64,000 nt of DNA from Echinicola sp. 20G (GTDB lineage: Bacteria; Bacteroidota; Bacteroidia; Cytophagales; Cyclobacteriaceae): positions 1,367,001 to 1,431,000 of the forward strand of contig NZ_AP024154.1 in the NCBI RefSeq assembly GCF_015533855.1, written 5' to 3'. The position numbers were made by a program, and so were the translations under genes. Below the pieces are notes generated by a model. The model searched no databases, was not told the DNA's origin, and saw only the letters and a list, made by a program, of their open reading frames with translations. This document shows, one piece after another, positions 26,591 to 35,726 of the stretch (within the stretch, counting starts at the first letter, position 1; each line of letters begins with the position of its first letter).

Positions 26591-26858
26591 TTTCAAGTCA
26601 CCAATTGGGATTTTGAGGAAGGGCTCAGGGATAGCTGTTATTATTGTATTTTTTATGGTTAGGGATAATGCAAACATGCTGCTAACCACTTTGATGTTTT
26701 GTGCCTTTTTTACCTTTTTGGACAAGTCCAAACATTTCCAATCTAACCCTTTAAAATGGGCTTCTGCTTTATACTTTGCTTTACCAATATTAGCTATGGT
26801 ATACTTCCTTGCTGTTGGAGAAAAAATCAGTTGGCTGAAAGGTGCAGCCTTGGTATAA
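26577..26858 (+). CDS. Small membrane protein, three helices
   Basis: The ATG at 26577 overlaps the end of the preceding gene by 14 bp and gives 93 aa. Hydrophobic stretches lie at about 15-30, 33-48 and 62-80. No motif is recognised. An in-frame TTG at 26565 is an alternative start but is less likely. The overlap suggests co-translation with the two genes before it. Confidence 0.6.
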   Translation: MNKIDFKSPIGILRKGSGIAVIIVFFMVRDNANMLLTTLMFCAFFTFLDKSKHFQSNPLKWASALYFALPILAMVYFLAVGEKISWLKGAALV

Positions 26859-27025
26859 GTAGTCCCCATTGACAATCTGTTTTTTGAGCGATCAAGTCTG
26901 AATAGGGAAGAAAGGTATTTTGATGTATCCCAAAAGGCTCAGACACTAAAATTTGTGGGGGTTTAAAAATATTTGACCAAATATCGGAGTGTTTTCCTTT
27001 CAAATCCTTATTTTCATAAAAACCG

Positions 27026-27033
27026 TATATTTG
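27026..27033 (+). promoter_or_regulatory. -7 box TATATTTG upstream of the LuxR-type gene
   Basis: TATATTTG matches TAnnTTTG exactly and lies 32 bp before the ATG at 27066, which would leave a leader of about 28 nt. A -33 TTG is not evident. Confidence 0.4.
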
Positions 27034-27065
27034 CAGGATAGTTAATCCCTCCTGACTTAGTGTTT

Positions 27066-27863
27066 ATGAAAAGTGGCATTACGCATCTGGTTGATTTATG
27101 GAAAGAAGGGTATTCCAACCACATTGAAAAGTACCAACCCTACCAAGCAATAGAGCAACTAAAGCATGTGGCGGCATTGTTCAGCCCTGGTGAATTTTAT
27201 TATTTTATTTTGAACATGTACAATTTGGAATTGGAATATGTTCACCCTGGAGTTAGTAAGTTTATTGATGTAAACCCTGGAGACACCAAAATCGAAGAGC
27301 TTCTGACGACGGTTGTTCCTGATGATATGGCATCTGTTCAGGAAAAGGAATTGCTGCTGAGGGAATTTATGGACAATATTGTCGACCCCAAGCAACTGCC
27401 TTTTTATAAAATGATGTACATGTACCGAATGAGGGATCGGAATGGTAAATTCCGTACCATGCTTTTACAGGTAAATGTACTTTCTGTGTCTGAAAATGGA
27501 AAAGTGGAACACATTCTCAGTGTGCATACGGATATTTCCTATATGGGGGTAAGCAAGACAGACAAGGTTTCTTTTATCAGCTTGAATGAAGGGAAGTCTT
27601 ACTATAACATCGACCCGAAGACTGATCCATTTCGACAAGAAAATGACGAGGAAAGTGGCCGCTGTATTAGCGAGTTACTTACCAAAAGGGAGCTGGAGGT
27701 GATTCAACTTTCTTCCAAGGGATTAAATGTCAGTAAAATGGCGGTCGAGCTGAATATTTCTGAATACACAGTTAGAACCCACCGGAAAAATATGCTGAAG
27801 AAAACGGAATTTTCCAACATACCTGAGCTGGTCTCGCATTGTGTGATGGAGGGCTTGATCTAA
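27066..27863 (+). CDS. PAS-fold/LuxR-type transcriptional regulator
   Basis: From the ATG at 27066 the protein is 265 aa. Residues about 40-170 look like a PAS/PAC-type sensing domain (GEFYYFILNMYNLELEYVH and RMRDRNGKFRTMLLQVN). The C-terminal 65 residues are a LuxR HTH: LTKRELEVIQLSSKGLNVSK and ISEYTVRTHRKNMLKK. There is no receiver Asp, so it senses a ligand or partner rather than phosphorylation. A longer in-frame GTG at 27060 is possible. The gene stands alone, 103 bp before a potassium channel gene on the same strand. Confidence 0.85.
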   Translation: MKSGITHLVDLWKEGYSNHIEKYQPYQAIEQLKHVAALFSPGEFYYFILNMYNLELEYVHPGVSKFIDVNPGDTKIEELLTTVVPDDMASVQEKELLLREFMDNIVDPKQLPFYKMMYMYRMRDRNGKFRTMLLQVNVLSVSENGKVEHILSVHTDISYMGVSKTDKVSFISLNEGKSYYNIDPKTDPFRQENDEESGRCISELLTKRELEVIQLSSKGLNVSKMAVELNISEYTVRTHRKNMLKKTEFSNIPELVSHCVMEGLI

Positions 27864-27965
27864 TTAGCAAAGATTTGTTCTAAATGATCAGTTGAGGTAC
27901 TTGATGGGGTGATAAAACAAGAATTTATTTGTATCATTATTTTTTGACCCAAACACCTCATTATC

Positions 27966-28637
27966 ATGGAGAAAATCATGAGCTTCCTCAAAAGGAAAAA
28001 GTATGAGATTTTACTTTTAGCGCTTGTCCAACATTTGTATACTGCAATTTTTTTTAAAGACCTGGTTTTCTATATGCAGTATATTTGGCCGATTAATACC
28101 ATGCTTTTAGGCCTGGCCAGTGTTGGGGTATTTATTGAAAAGGGGAAGTGGAAGATCATCATCAGGAACATCTTACTAATCATTGTAATTTTATTGCCCG
28201 TATGTCATTCTCTGTTTAGGGATTCACAATTTTTTATTGAGTTGCTGTCCCTAACTTACATGGCATTTTTTGCATTGATTTTTTGGGAGGTCATTAAGTT
28301 TCTAATCAAACCAAGTTATGTCAATGCAGACATCATTTTTGCGGCTGCTTGTGGGTATTTTATGTTGATTGAGATCAGTGTATTTGTCCTGCAATTTGAG
28401 TTTTACAAGAATACTGGATCAATAGCTAACTTAAATACTTCAACATTGGCAGATACGTATCTTGATTTGGTTTATTTGGCTTCCATTATTCAAACTACTA
28501 TTGGGTTTGGTGACATTACGCCATCCATTCATGTCACTAAGTTGACCACTTCATTTTTAGGTGTAATCAGTCAGTTTTACAATGTGGTGTTGGTGGGTAT
28601 CCTGATCAGTAAATATTCGACCTACAGGAAAAATTAA
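27966..28637 (+). CDS. Two-pore-helix-type potassium channel family protein
   Basis: The 223-residue protein has about six hydrophobic segments and ends with a pore loop: QTTIGFGDITPS, the T-x-G-[YF]-G-D selectivity filter of K+ channels with Phe in place of Tyr, then a final membrane helix. There is no RCK/TrkA-N domain, so gating is not by the usual cytoplasmic regulator. Location is the inner membrane and the likely role is K+ flux. Two in-frame ATGs (27966, 27978) are possible starts. Confidence 0.8.
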   Translation: MEKIMSFLKRKKYEILLLALVQHLYTAIFFKDLVFYMQYIWPINTMLLGLASVGVFIEKGKWKIIIRNILLIIVILLPVCHSLFRDSQFFIELLSLTYMAFFALIFWEVIKFLIKPSYVNADIIFAAACGYFMLIEISVFVLQFEFYKNTGSIANLNTSTLADTYLDLVYLASIIQTTIGFGDITPSIHVTKLTTSFLGVISQFYNVVLVGILISKYSTYRKN

Positions 28638-28670
28638 TGACTTGCTTCATTCTAGAATGAAGCAAGTCAT
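28637..28670. terminator. Palindrome between convergent genes (likely bidirectional transcript end)
   Basis: A perfect 34-bp inverted repeat (ATGACTTGCTTCATTCT and its reverse complement) sits between the stop of the channel gene and the stop of the lipoprotein gene 6 bp beyond. It has no long U-tract, so termination strength is uncertain. Confidence 0.5.
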
Positions 28671-28675
28671 GGAAG

Positions 28676-30292
28676 TTACTGTTTACCCAAATAAACATAT
28701 TCCTTCCCTTCTTTTGTAATGATCATTTTCGATTTGCTTAATGAGGTGATAGTCCCATAGATATAAAAATCACTATTTTGGCTCATGATTAGATAGTACC
28801 TACCTTCGGGAGTGGAGGAGTTTTCCCATTGGTTCGTCACTCCCCAGTAATCATAATTAAAGGAATTTGGATGATTATTTTTATTGGTGTATTTAATAGC
28901 GGTGGAATCAGATTTAAAAGTAAAACTTTCATAATAAGTGTCCCCAGATCCTGGTTCTGCCATCCAATCCAATTCCCAAGGACCATTTTTTATTAATATA
29001 TCATTTGGTTCAAGATAGTTAATCGATCCACTGAATTGACTTGATACCTGATTTCCAAACCCATCCTCATATACTAAGGAAAACTGAAATGATTGGTCTT
29101 CTACTTCAGTTGTGCTGAAGGTTACAAAAAACTTTTCGGGATTTCCTGTTAGATCACTTACCTTGACTTTATTATTCTCGGAAATGGAAATGGAGAGACT
29201 TTCTAGGTCATCTACAAACCTACTTTCAGTTTTAGTATTAAAATCTGGAAGACCTAAGCTAGGAAACTTTGTGATTAACTGTTTATAGAGATTTATAAAT
29301 TCACCAATAACAGGAATGCTAAGGTTGGTGTCTCCCTCGCTTAATGTTCGAAAATTTATTTTTATGGCAAAAGCCACTTTTTCATTATTATTAAAATTGA
29401 GGGGATCTGTATTTAGCCTGAAATTTGAAATGGCTCCATCTGTATAATTGAAGGTACTTTCCGCTAAATCGTTTTGAGCAAAATACGCCATATTTAGCAA
29501 ATCTGAAACAGCGGTTTTTACTTTGTTCATTAGAAAGGACTTTTCACCTGTGATAAGGCTAAGGCCAATATCTAAAGCCCCAACTACTCCAATTCCCACT
29601 GCTGCACCTGCTGAGCTTTGTACTACAGCCAAGGCCCCTATCGTATATATGGTTACTTTTTTCATTTGTGTGAACCGACATGCTGCATTGCAGTCACCCA
29701 TGAATCTATTATTGGGATTGCTATTTCCAGTCAGGTCATCATAGATTTCCAACTCTGTTTTTAGATGCGTAAGTTGTGCGGAGTTTGCTTGGATGAAAGC
29801 TGCGGCTTGTTGTTTTTCTTCTGTGGTTAGTTGATCAAAATCAGCTTTGGCTTTTTCTAAACCACTTTTGTCCAAGTCATTATAGTAGGCATTTTCCCCC
29901 AAATAATCTGATAAGTAGTTTTCGACATAACTTTCTGGATTGTCAATGGATGCAGCACCGATGATATTAATTTTGGATGAAAAAGCTATTCCCTCTGTGG
30001 TAAAAGAAATATCCTGATTACCAAAATTTACATCCACGGGAACCATAAATATCAATTCATTGCTACCAGTTCTTTGGAGGTTAATGGGGATACCTCCTAA
30101 AGTGCCTGCAATGGAAGAAGCTGAAATCGGAGTTTCTGTGGTTATGGTAATCATTTGAAGGGGATAAACTTCAGAAGCATTTAGCTTGATTTTGTTGCTA
30201 GTGGACGAGGGTGATTGATCCTCTTCTCCCCCACAGGAAAACACGAATAATAGCAGAATTATTGGAAATAATTTAATGTAGAAATTTTTCAT
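28676..30292 (-). CDS. Large lipoprotein of unknown function with IPT/TIG-like N-terminus
   Basis: The 538-residue protein has a lipoprotein signal with LLFVFSCGGEEDQ as lipobox followed by acidic residues, which favour outer-membrane surface export in Bacteroidota. Residues about 38-110 resemble an immunoglobulin-like IPT/TIG strand set. A Gly/Ala-rich hydrophobic stretch lies around residues 215-245, and beta-rich sequence follows to the end. No catalytic motif is seen. Function is unknown. Confidence 0.7.
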   Translation of the reverse strand: MKNFYIKLFPIILLLFVFSCGGEEDQSPSSTSNKIKLNASEVYPLQMITITTETPISASSIAGTLGGIPINLQRTGSNELIFMVPVDVNFGNQDISFTTEGIAFSSKINIIGAASIDNPESYVENYLSDYLGENAYYNDLDKSGLEKAKADFDQLTTEEKQQAAAFIQANSAQLTHLKTELEIYDDLTGNSNPNNRFMGDCNAACRFTQMKKVTIYTIGALAVVQSSAGAAVGIGVVGALDIGLSLITGEKSFLMNKVKTAVSDLLNMAYFAQNDLAESTFNYTDGAISNFRLNTDPLNFNNNEKVAFAIKINFRTLSEGDTNLSIPVIGEFINLYKQLITKFPSLGLPDFNTKTESRFVDDLESLSISISENNKVKVSDLTGNPEKFFVTFSTTEVEDQSFQFSLVYEDGFGNQVSSQFSGSINYLEPNDILIKNGPWELDWMAEPGSGDTYYESFTFKSDSTAIKYTNKNNHPNSFNYDYWGVTNQWENSSTPEGRYYLIMSQNSDFYIYGTITSLSKSKMIITKEGKEYVYLGKQ

Positions 30293-30623
30293 TTTGATAG
30301 AGTAGGTTTTATAATAAAAAAATGTGCTGTGTAAGACGGCTAAAGTTAGTTTCTAACAGCACTACTTCCAATACTCCAAAAAGTGTATTTTGATTTGAAA
30401 TGCGCTATATAGTAAATCAAACATCAAATTAGTGATATTTATGAACTTATCACTCAAAGGTGTTTTATGCTTTGATCTCTTCAGGTCTAATTCTTTGAAA
30501 CTTGCATCGAAGATTATTTACTATTAAACTCAATGTCTAGGCAAGAATGTTTGCCCATCTATTTAAGACCTAAGATTTATGTATTATTGTAGGATGTATT
30601 TAAAAAATAAACTCCCCTATACA
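30293..30623. other. Gene-free divergent region between the lipoprotein and ChaN-like genes
   Basis: About 330 bp of AT-rich DNA without a recognisable gene, repeat or clean TAnnTTTG box on either strand. It must contain promoters for both divergent genes, but none could be supported from sequence. Confidence 0.4.
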
Positions 30624-31484
30624 ATGAATAAATTTTGTGCACTGTTGCTTGGTTTGCTATTGATAGCCAACATGCTATATGCCCAAGAGAAATCTCCTTA
30701 TGTTATTTATAATGGCAAAGGCAAGAAAGTCAGTTATAAAAAGATGTTGAAGGAGTTGGAAAAGGCTGACATCATACTCTTTGGTGAAGAACATAATTCG
30801 GCTATTGCCCATTGGCTCCAGTATGAAGTCAGTAAGGATTTGGGGCAGTCCAGAGAGTTGATTTTGGGAGCGGAGATGTTTGAGGCGGATAACCAAAAGC
30901 CATTGGATGATTATTTGTCCGATCAAATAGACCAAAAAGGCTTGGATACCTTGGCGAGACTTTGGAATAACTATAAGACAGACTATGCCCCTTTGGTGAA
31001 TTTAGCCAAAGAAAGCAATATCCCTTTTATTGCGACTAATGTCCCCAGAAGGTTTGCCAGTAAAGTTTACAAGGAGGGCGGTTTTGAAGCCTTGGAAAAA
31101 TTATCCCATGAGGAAAAGGACTGGGTAGCTCCTCTTCCTATTGCATTTGATGCAGAATTGCCAGGGTACCAAAATATGCTGACGATGATGGGGGATCATG
31201 GCAGTGTGGATATGGTCAAGGCACAGGCGATCAAAGATGCCACCATGGCCTACTTTATTTCTAAAAACTATCAGCGAGGTAAACTGTTTATACATTACAA
31301 TGGAGCTTATCACTCCAATAATTACGAAGGAATTCTCTGGTACTTGAAAAAAGATGATGCATCGAGGGTGTATAAAACCATTTCAACAGTTACGCAAAAA
31401 GACATTTTTGAGTTGGAGGATGAGTACGAACGTTTGGCTGATTTCATCATTTGTGTAGATGAAGACATGACCAAGACCTATTGA
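30624..31484 (+). CDS. ChaN-like haem/iron-uptake family protein
   Basis: The ATG at 30624 gives 286 aa with a signal peptide ending near MLYAQ. The core has ILFGEEHN (the G-E-x-H motif of the ChaN/TIKI fold), EMFEADNQKPLDDYL and FIATNVPRRFASKVYKEGG, with a later GDHGSVDMVKAQAIKDATMAYF, all typical of the ChaN family (DUF399), which binds haem in some bacteria and is related to erythromycin esterase/TIKI proteases. No Cys follows the signal region, so lipidation is not certain. A longer start 45 bp upstream is in frame but less likely. Confidence 0.85.
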   Translation: MNKFCALLLGLLLIANMLYAQEKSPYVIYNGKGKKVSYKKMLKELEKADIILFGEEHNSAIAHWLQYEVSKDLGQSRELILGAEMFEADNQKPLDDYLSDQIDQKGLDTLARLWNNYKTDYAPLVNLAKESNIPFIATNVPRRFASKVYKEGGFEALEKLSHEEKDWVAPLPIAFDAELPGYQNMLTMMGDHGSVDMVKAQAIKDATMAYFISKNYQRGKLFIHYNGAYHSNNYEGILWYLKKDDASRVYKTISTVTQKDIFELEDEYERLADFIICVDEDMTKTY

Positions 31485-31609
31485 TGGGTTCTTTGGATTT
31501 TAACCTATGATGAATGGGATTTCAAATATTAACTGTATTTTTATTTTAGGTATTGTGCTTATTTTAAGCAAACAAGCTAATGTTTTGCAGAAATGTTAAT
31601 CATTGACAG

Positions 31610-33499
31610 ATGAGGAAGTTTTTAGGGAGTATTTTGGTTTTAATAGGGATGACATTCGGTTTGTCTTATGGACAGACTGATAGTTTAAGCCGGTCAAGGG
31701 ATTCTATCAATGCTTTGACTTTGGAATCCTATGAGTCTAAGATTGCTGCTATTGAGCTGCAGCGAAAGTCTGACTCCATCCGCAGAGCTGAACTTGAAGC
31801 TCAATTGAATTCCCTCAAAACGACAGATAATCTCAAAAAAGAGGAGCTGCAGGCCCAGCTTAACGAAATAAGCAGCCGGGAATCAGCCAGATTGGCACAG
31901 AAAAGAGAACAAATAGATTCTTTGCGTAAAAACACCGAAGGTTATCCTGTGTTTGGCGTAAATCGTGATACACTTTTTTTTATTTACACTAAGATTGGAG
32001 CATCCAGACCTAAGGAACGTGCAGCGAAAATTACTGAGAAGATTCAGAACTTATATGATGATGATTACTTGGAGCTCGATAACATCAAGGTGGTGGCGGT
32101 GGATAATCTGGCGGATATTGTTTACGAGGAAACCATTCTAATGAGTGTTTCTGAAATGGATGGACTTTGGAACGATACTACCATTCATGGATTGGCAGAA
32201 AATTATGCCACGATTATCAAGGAATCCATTGTTCAGGCCAAGAAAGACAATAGTTTTATCTCTATACTTATCAGAATTGCCTTGGTGGCTTTGGCCATTG
32301 GTGGCACTTGGTTTTTGCTATGGGCTATCGGAAAAGGACATAGGACGGCATTGAAGTTTATTGCTAATCGAAAAGATAAATGGCTGAAAGATCTTTCTTA
32401 TAAAGACTATACTTTTCTGTCAGCTTATCAGGAATTGAAAATTATCATTTTTGCAAGTAGACTGATCAAGTGGATCATTTATGTACTTGTTTTGTACATC
32501 GCTATGCCTTTGGTATTCAGTATTTTTCCTTTTACCAGAGGTTGGTCGGTTCAACTTTTTGATTTAATCTGGTCTCCTTTCAAGTCTATTTTTATATCTG
32601 TTTATGAGTTTTTACCGGATCTCTTTAGCATTTTAGCCATCTATTTGGTCATGCGCTATGTGATCAGGTTTGTCAAATATATATTTGAAGAGATCCAACA
32701 TGAGAAGTTGGTCATCACTGGTTTTCATGCAGATTGGGCCAAGCCAACTTATAACATTGTCAAGTTTCTGCTCTATGCATTTATGTTGGTGATCATTTTT
32801 CCACATTTGCCAGGCTCGGACTCTGATGCCTTTAAAGGGGTATCCGTTTTTATTGGGATTCTTTTTTCGTTGGGTTCTTCATCAGCCATTTCCAATATGA
32901 TTGCAGGCTTGGTCATTACCTATATGCGGCCTTTTAAAATTGGAGATCGTATCCGACTTGGAGAAACAAGTGGTGATGTAGTTGAAAAAACCCTGTTGGT
33001 CACCCGGCTTAGAACCATCAAAAATGAAGAAATCACCATTCCCAATTCAGCCATTCTCACTGGAAATACCATTAATTATAGCTCTTATTCCAAAAATGAA
33101 GGTTTGATTATCCACACTACGGTTACCATCGGTTATGATGTACCTTGGCAAAAGATGTATGATACTTTGATTGAGGCGGCACTAAGGACAGATATGATTA
33201 TGAAAGAGCCCAAGCCTTTTGTTTTACAGACCAGTTTGGATGATTTCTATGTGGCCTACCAAATCAATGCGCACACCCAAGAAGCCAGTAGGCAAGCACT
33301 AATCTATAGTAACCTTCACCAAAACATCCAAGATGTTTGTAACGAAAATGGGATTGAAATCCTTTCCCCGCACTACCGCGCTGCCAGAGATGGAAATACG
33401 ACTACTATTCCTGCTGATTACTTACCGGAGGATTATCAGGCTCCATCTTTTAATGTGAAAATGGATAAAGTGGATAAAGACAAAAAAAATAAAGAATAA
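31610..33499 (+). CDS. MscS-family mechanosensitive channel with coiled-coil periplasmic N-terminus
   Basis: The 629 aa start with a signal peptide (ending near LSYGQ) and a long charged coiled coil (about 30-100), then a small domain, several membrane helices (about 215-240, 290-320, 340-365, 385-405, 420-445) and the MscS core. The pore helix region is SLGSSSAISNMIAGLVITY, followed by the beta domain GDRIRLGETSGDV and TRLRTIKNEEITIPNS. It releases osmolytes during hypo-osmotic shock. The Lys-rich C-terminal tail is unusual. Confidence 0.92.
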   Translation: MRKFLGSILVLIGMTFGLSYGQTDSLSRSRDSINALTLESYESKIAAIELQRKSDSIRRAELEAQLNSLKTTDNLKKEELQAQLNEISSRESARLAQKREQIDSLRKNTEGYPVFGVNRDTLFFIYTKIGASRPKERAAKITEKIQNLYDDDYLELDNIKVVAVDNLADIVYEETILMSVSEMDGLWNDTTIHGLAENYATIIKESIVQAKKDNSFISILIRIALVALAIGGTWFLLWAIGKGHRTALKFIANRKDKWLKDLSYKDYTFLSAYQELKIIIFASRLIKWIIYVLVLYIAMPLVFSIFPFTRGWSVQLFDLIWSPFKSIFISVYEFLPDLFSILAIYLVMRYVIRFVKYIFEEIQHEKLVITGFHADWAKPTYNIVKFLLYAFMLVIIFPHLPGSDSDAFKGVSVFIGILFSLGSSSAISNMIAGLVITYMRPFKIGDRIRLGETSGDVVEKTLLVTRLRTIKNEEITIPNSAILTGNTINYSSYSKNEGLIIHTTVTIGYDVPWQKMYDTLIEAALRTDMIMKEPKPFVLQTSLDDFYVAYQINAHTQEASRQALIYSNLHQNIQDVCNENGIEILSPHYRAARDGNTTTIPADYLPEDYQAPSFNVKMDKVDKDKKNKE

Positions 33500-33557
33500 G
33501 TTTATAAACCTGCAGATTAAGATTAGAAAGCCATACTTGCCAATCCTATTTCCCATT

Positions 33558-34385
33558 ATGACCAAAGCCACACCATCACTTTTATTGTTACTTTTTTTAA
33601 TAGCTGCCTGTGTCAGTAAGCCTTATCAAAAAGTGGGAGATTACTCCTACGTCCAAAGCGCCAATAGGCAGCATAAAGGTTGGAAGCTGATCTGGCAGGA
33701 TGAATTTGAAAGTAACGAACTGGATACCAGCAAATGGACAAAAATTCCCCCCAACCAAGCAGATTGGGGAAATTACATGACTATAGATGATCGGTGTTAT
33801 GCCATCGAAGATGGGAAAATCTATTTGAAAGGTATCCAGAATAATGATTTAAAAAGTGATGAGAGACCTTTCCTGACTGGTGGTATTTACACCAAAGGAA
33901 AGTTTGCCTTTCAATACGGAAAGATAGAAATCCATGCCAAGCTGGAGTCTGCACAAGGTGCTTGGCCAGCCATGTGGATGCTTTCCGAGCATAAGAAATA
34001 TGGTAACTATCCCAAAAACGGAGAGATCGATATCATGGAGCATATCAATTTTGAGGATAAAGTCTATCAGACGACCCACTCCTACTATACCTTAGATCTC
34101 AAACAAACCCAAAACCCTCCCCATGGCGGAACCGCCAATTTTGATAAAGAAGCGTTCAACACCTTTGGTTTGGAATGGTCTCCGGATAAGTTGGTATTTA
34201 CCCTTAATGGTAAGGAAACATTTGTCTATCCGAGAATAGAGAATGTGGATAAGTCCCAGTGGCCCTACGATCAACCTTTTTACCTTTTAATAGATATGCA
34301 ATTAGAAGGTTCGTGGGTAGGAGAAGCAGATCCGGAAGATTTGCCTGTACAAATGATAGTGGATTGGGTGCGGGTTTATCAATAA
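33558..34385 (+). CDS. Glycoside hydrolase family 16 lipoprotein (beta-glucanase-like)
   Basis: The ATG at 33558 gives 275 aa with a lipobox (LFLIAAC), so it is probably an outer-membrane lipoprotein. The GH16 active site E-[IL]-D-x-x-E is present as GEIDIMEH with Glu156, Asp158 and Glu161 (nucleophile and acid/base). WQDEFESNELDTSKWT at the start and LLIDMQLEGSWVG near the end are typical GH16 laminarinase/agarase-type segments. It cleaves internal beta-1,3 or beta-1,4 links of a glucan or galactan; which cannot be decided. A TTG-led start 21 bp upstream is not preferred. Confidence 0.93.
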   Translation: MTKATPSLLLLLFLIAACVSKPYQKVGDYSYVQSANRQHKGWKLIWQDEFESNELDTSKWTKIPPNQADWGNYMTIDDRCYAIEDGKIYLKGIQNNDLKSDERPFLTGGIYTKGKFAFQYGKIEIHAKLESAQGAWPAMWMLSEHKKYGNYPKNGEIDIMEHINFEDKVYQTTHSYYTLDLKQTQNPPHGGTANFDKEAFNTFGLEWSPDKLVFTLNGKETFVYPRIENVDKSQWPYDQPFYLLIDMQLEGSWVGEADPEDLPVQMIVDWVRVYQ

Positions 34386-34487
34386 AAAGCTAACCACAAT
34401 ATTGAAATTCCCGTACTAAGGTATCAGTGCCCTATTGTGAATTTGCAATGTGGATAAGTAAAACAAATCACCATAAATATCAAAAAA

Positions 34488-35099
34488 ATGATGCTTAAAC
34501 GTTTTGTATTGGCAGCAATGATGCTTTTCTCAGGCTTACAATTAAGTTTCGCCCAACAAAGTCTTGAAGTTCCAGCCGATCCTACAGCCATTTCCCCTTT
34601 GCTGATTGGGGAGAAAATCCCAAACAGCCAACTGAAAGATCCTGAAGGCAATAAAGTTGCTTTGCAAGAGATAGTTAGCAAGCAGCCTACCTTATTGATC
34701 TTTTATCGTGGAGGTTGGTGCCCTTACTGCAATAAGCACTTGGCCGAATTACAAACTATTGAGCAGGATATTTTGGACATGGGCTATCAAATAATAGCGA
34801 TCAGTCCAGATGCGCCTGAGCAACTGAAAACCACTTTGGATAAAAACGACCTCACCTACAGTCTATACTCAGATAATGATCTAAAAGTAACGAAAGCTTT
34901 TGGTTTGGCTTTTCAAGCTCCTGACCGATATAAGGATATGCTCTTCAAAGCTTCCGATCAATTGAATCCGGGCATTATCCCTGTTCCGGCCGTCTTTGCC
35001 TTGGACCAGGAAGGTACGATACTGTTTGAATATATTAATCCAAATTACAATACCCGAATTAGTGGAGATCTGTTAAAGGCTGCGTTGGGAGCATTGTAA
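34488..35099 (+). CDS. Exported peroxiredoxin-like (AhpC/TSA) protein
   Basis: The 203-residue protein has a signal peptide (ending LSFAQQ) and a thioredoxin fold with FYRGGWCPYCNKHL; Cys78 and Cys81 form a C-P-Y-C pair, matching the AhpC/TSA-like branch with a CxxC. The usual peroxiredoxin start PxxxxTxxC is replaced by GGWCPYC, so it may be a thiol-disulfide oxidoreductase. It is periplasmic and followed by a terminator. Confidence 0.85.
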   Translation: MMLKRFVLAAMMLFSGLQLSFAQQSLEVPADPTAISPLLIGEKIPNSQLKDPEGNKVALQEIVSKQPTLLIFYRGGWCPYCNKHLAELQTIEQDILDMGYQIIAISPDAPEQLKTTLDKNDLTYSLYSDNDLKVTKAFGLAFQAPDRYKDMLFKASDQLNPGIIPVPAVFALDQEGTILFEYINPNYNTRISGDLLKAALGAL

Positions 35100-35190
35100 C
35101 ATCCTTAAAATAAAAATAAGCGGATCAGTGGGAATGTGGGATTTGAGTAAGTTGATAGTATATGCTTCCTTAATAACTTCTCATTTTTAT

Positions 35191-35241
35191 TTAATGCTAA
35201 AAAGCCCAGAAAGTGTTTCTTACTGGGCTTTTTAGCATTAA
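35191..35241. terminator. Bidirectional terminator between peroxiredoxin-like and HxlR genes
   Basis: 19-bp perfect arms (TAATGCTAAAAAGCCCAG and reverse complement, plus one more pair) enclose a 13-base loop, with AAAAA/TTTTT within the arms. It serves the plus-strand gene ending at 35099 and the HxlR gene ending at 35250. Confidence 0.85.
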
Positions 35242-35249
35242 TGTTTTAT

Positions 35250-35612
35250 CTATTCCTCTACCATCACTGCCTCTCGATGCTCCAGTCCCCATTTTACCAT
35301 TGCATCGAGGACATTTTTTATTTTTTTTCCTGATGGAGTCAGTTGGTATTCCACGGTCACCGGAGTGGTGTCATGGACGGTCCTTTTGACAATGCTGTTC
35401 AGCTCCAGTTCTTTGAGTTCCTTGGAAAGCATCCTTGGTGTAATCTTTGGAATTTCCCTTTCGAGTTCTTTGAAGCGCTTGGTGCCATAGCATAGGGAGC
35501 CAATAATGGGCAATTTCCATTTGCCGCTGATGGCATTCATGGCCTCACGGACAGCGATAACGAATTCACCAGAACATAATTGAACTTTTTGATTTTCTAC
35601 AATTGTTTCCAT
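35250..35612 (-). CDS. HxlR/YodB-family transcriptional regulator
   Basis: The 120-residue winged-helix protein has the HxlR pattern: ISGKWKLPIIGSL, then RFKELEREIPKITPRMLSKE (recognition helix region), and a wing with RTVHDTTPVTVEYQLTP. Cys13 sits where YodB/QorR-type regulators carry their redox- or quinone-reactive Cys, so sensing electrophiles is plausible. It is divergent from the nitroreductase-DoxX operon over a shared palindromic operator, the usual arrangement for autoregulation. Confidence 0.93.
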   Translation of the reverse strand: METIVENQKVQLCSGEFVIAVREAMNAISGKWKLPIIGSLCYGTKRFKELEREIPKITPRMLSKELKELELNSIVKRTVHDTTPVTVEYQLTPSGKKIKNVLDAMVKWGLEHREAVMVEE

Positions 35613-35627
35613 AGCCCAGTTAGTTGT

Positions 35628-35679
35628 TACTATACTTTTGTATACCGGTATACAAAAGTATAGTAGTTACTTTTGTATA
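35628..35679. promoter_or_regulatory. Three-half-site HxlR operator between divergent genes
   Basis: Three copies of the half-site TACTTTTGTATA are visible: 35633-35644 (plus), 35649-35660 (inverted), 35668-35679 (plus). The first two form a perfect 38-bp palindrome (35628-35665) with centre CCGG; the second and third form another inverted pair with a 7-bp gap. The sites overlap the minus-strand promoter of the regulator and the -33 region of the nitroreductase promoter, so one bound regulator could repress both. Confidence 0.75.
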
Positions 35680-35684
35680 GCAAA
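35653..35684 (-). promoter_or_regulatory. Promoter of the HxlR regulator gene
   Basis: On the minus strand TTTG (35681-35684) and TACTTTTG (35653-35660) are 20 bp apart, matching the TTTG/TAnnTTTG promoter. The -7 box is itself part of the operator half-site. Confidence 0.5.
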
Positions 35685-35690
35685 TATAGC

Positions 35691-35698
35691 TAATTTTG
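35691..35698 (+). promoter_or_regulatory. -7 box TAATTTTG of the nitroreductase-DoxX operon
   Basis: TAATTTTG fits TAnnTTTG; the nearest TTTG (35672-35675), in the third operator half-site, is 15 bp upstream, a little short for the -33 element. The ATG is 28 bp after the box. Confidence 0.45.
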
Positions 35699-35726
35699 GG
35701 ATATCAAAAAATGAAACTTAAAGATT

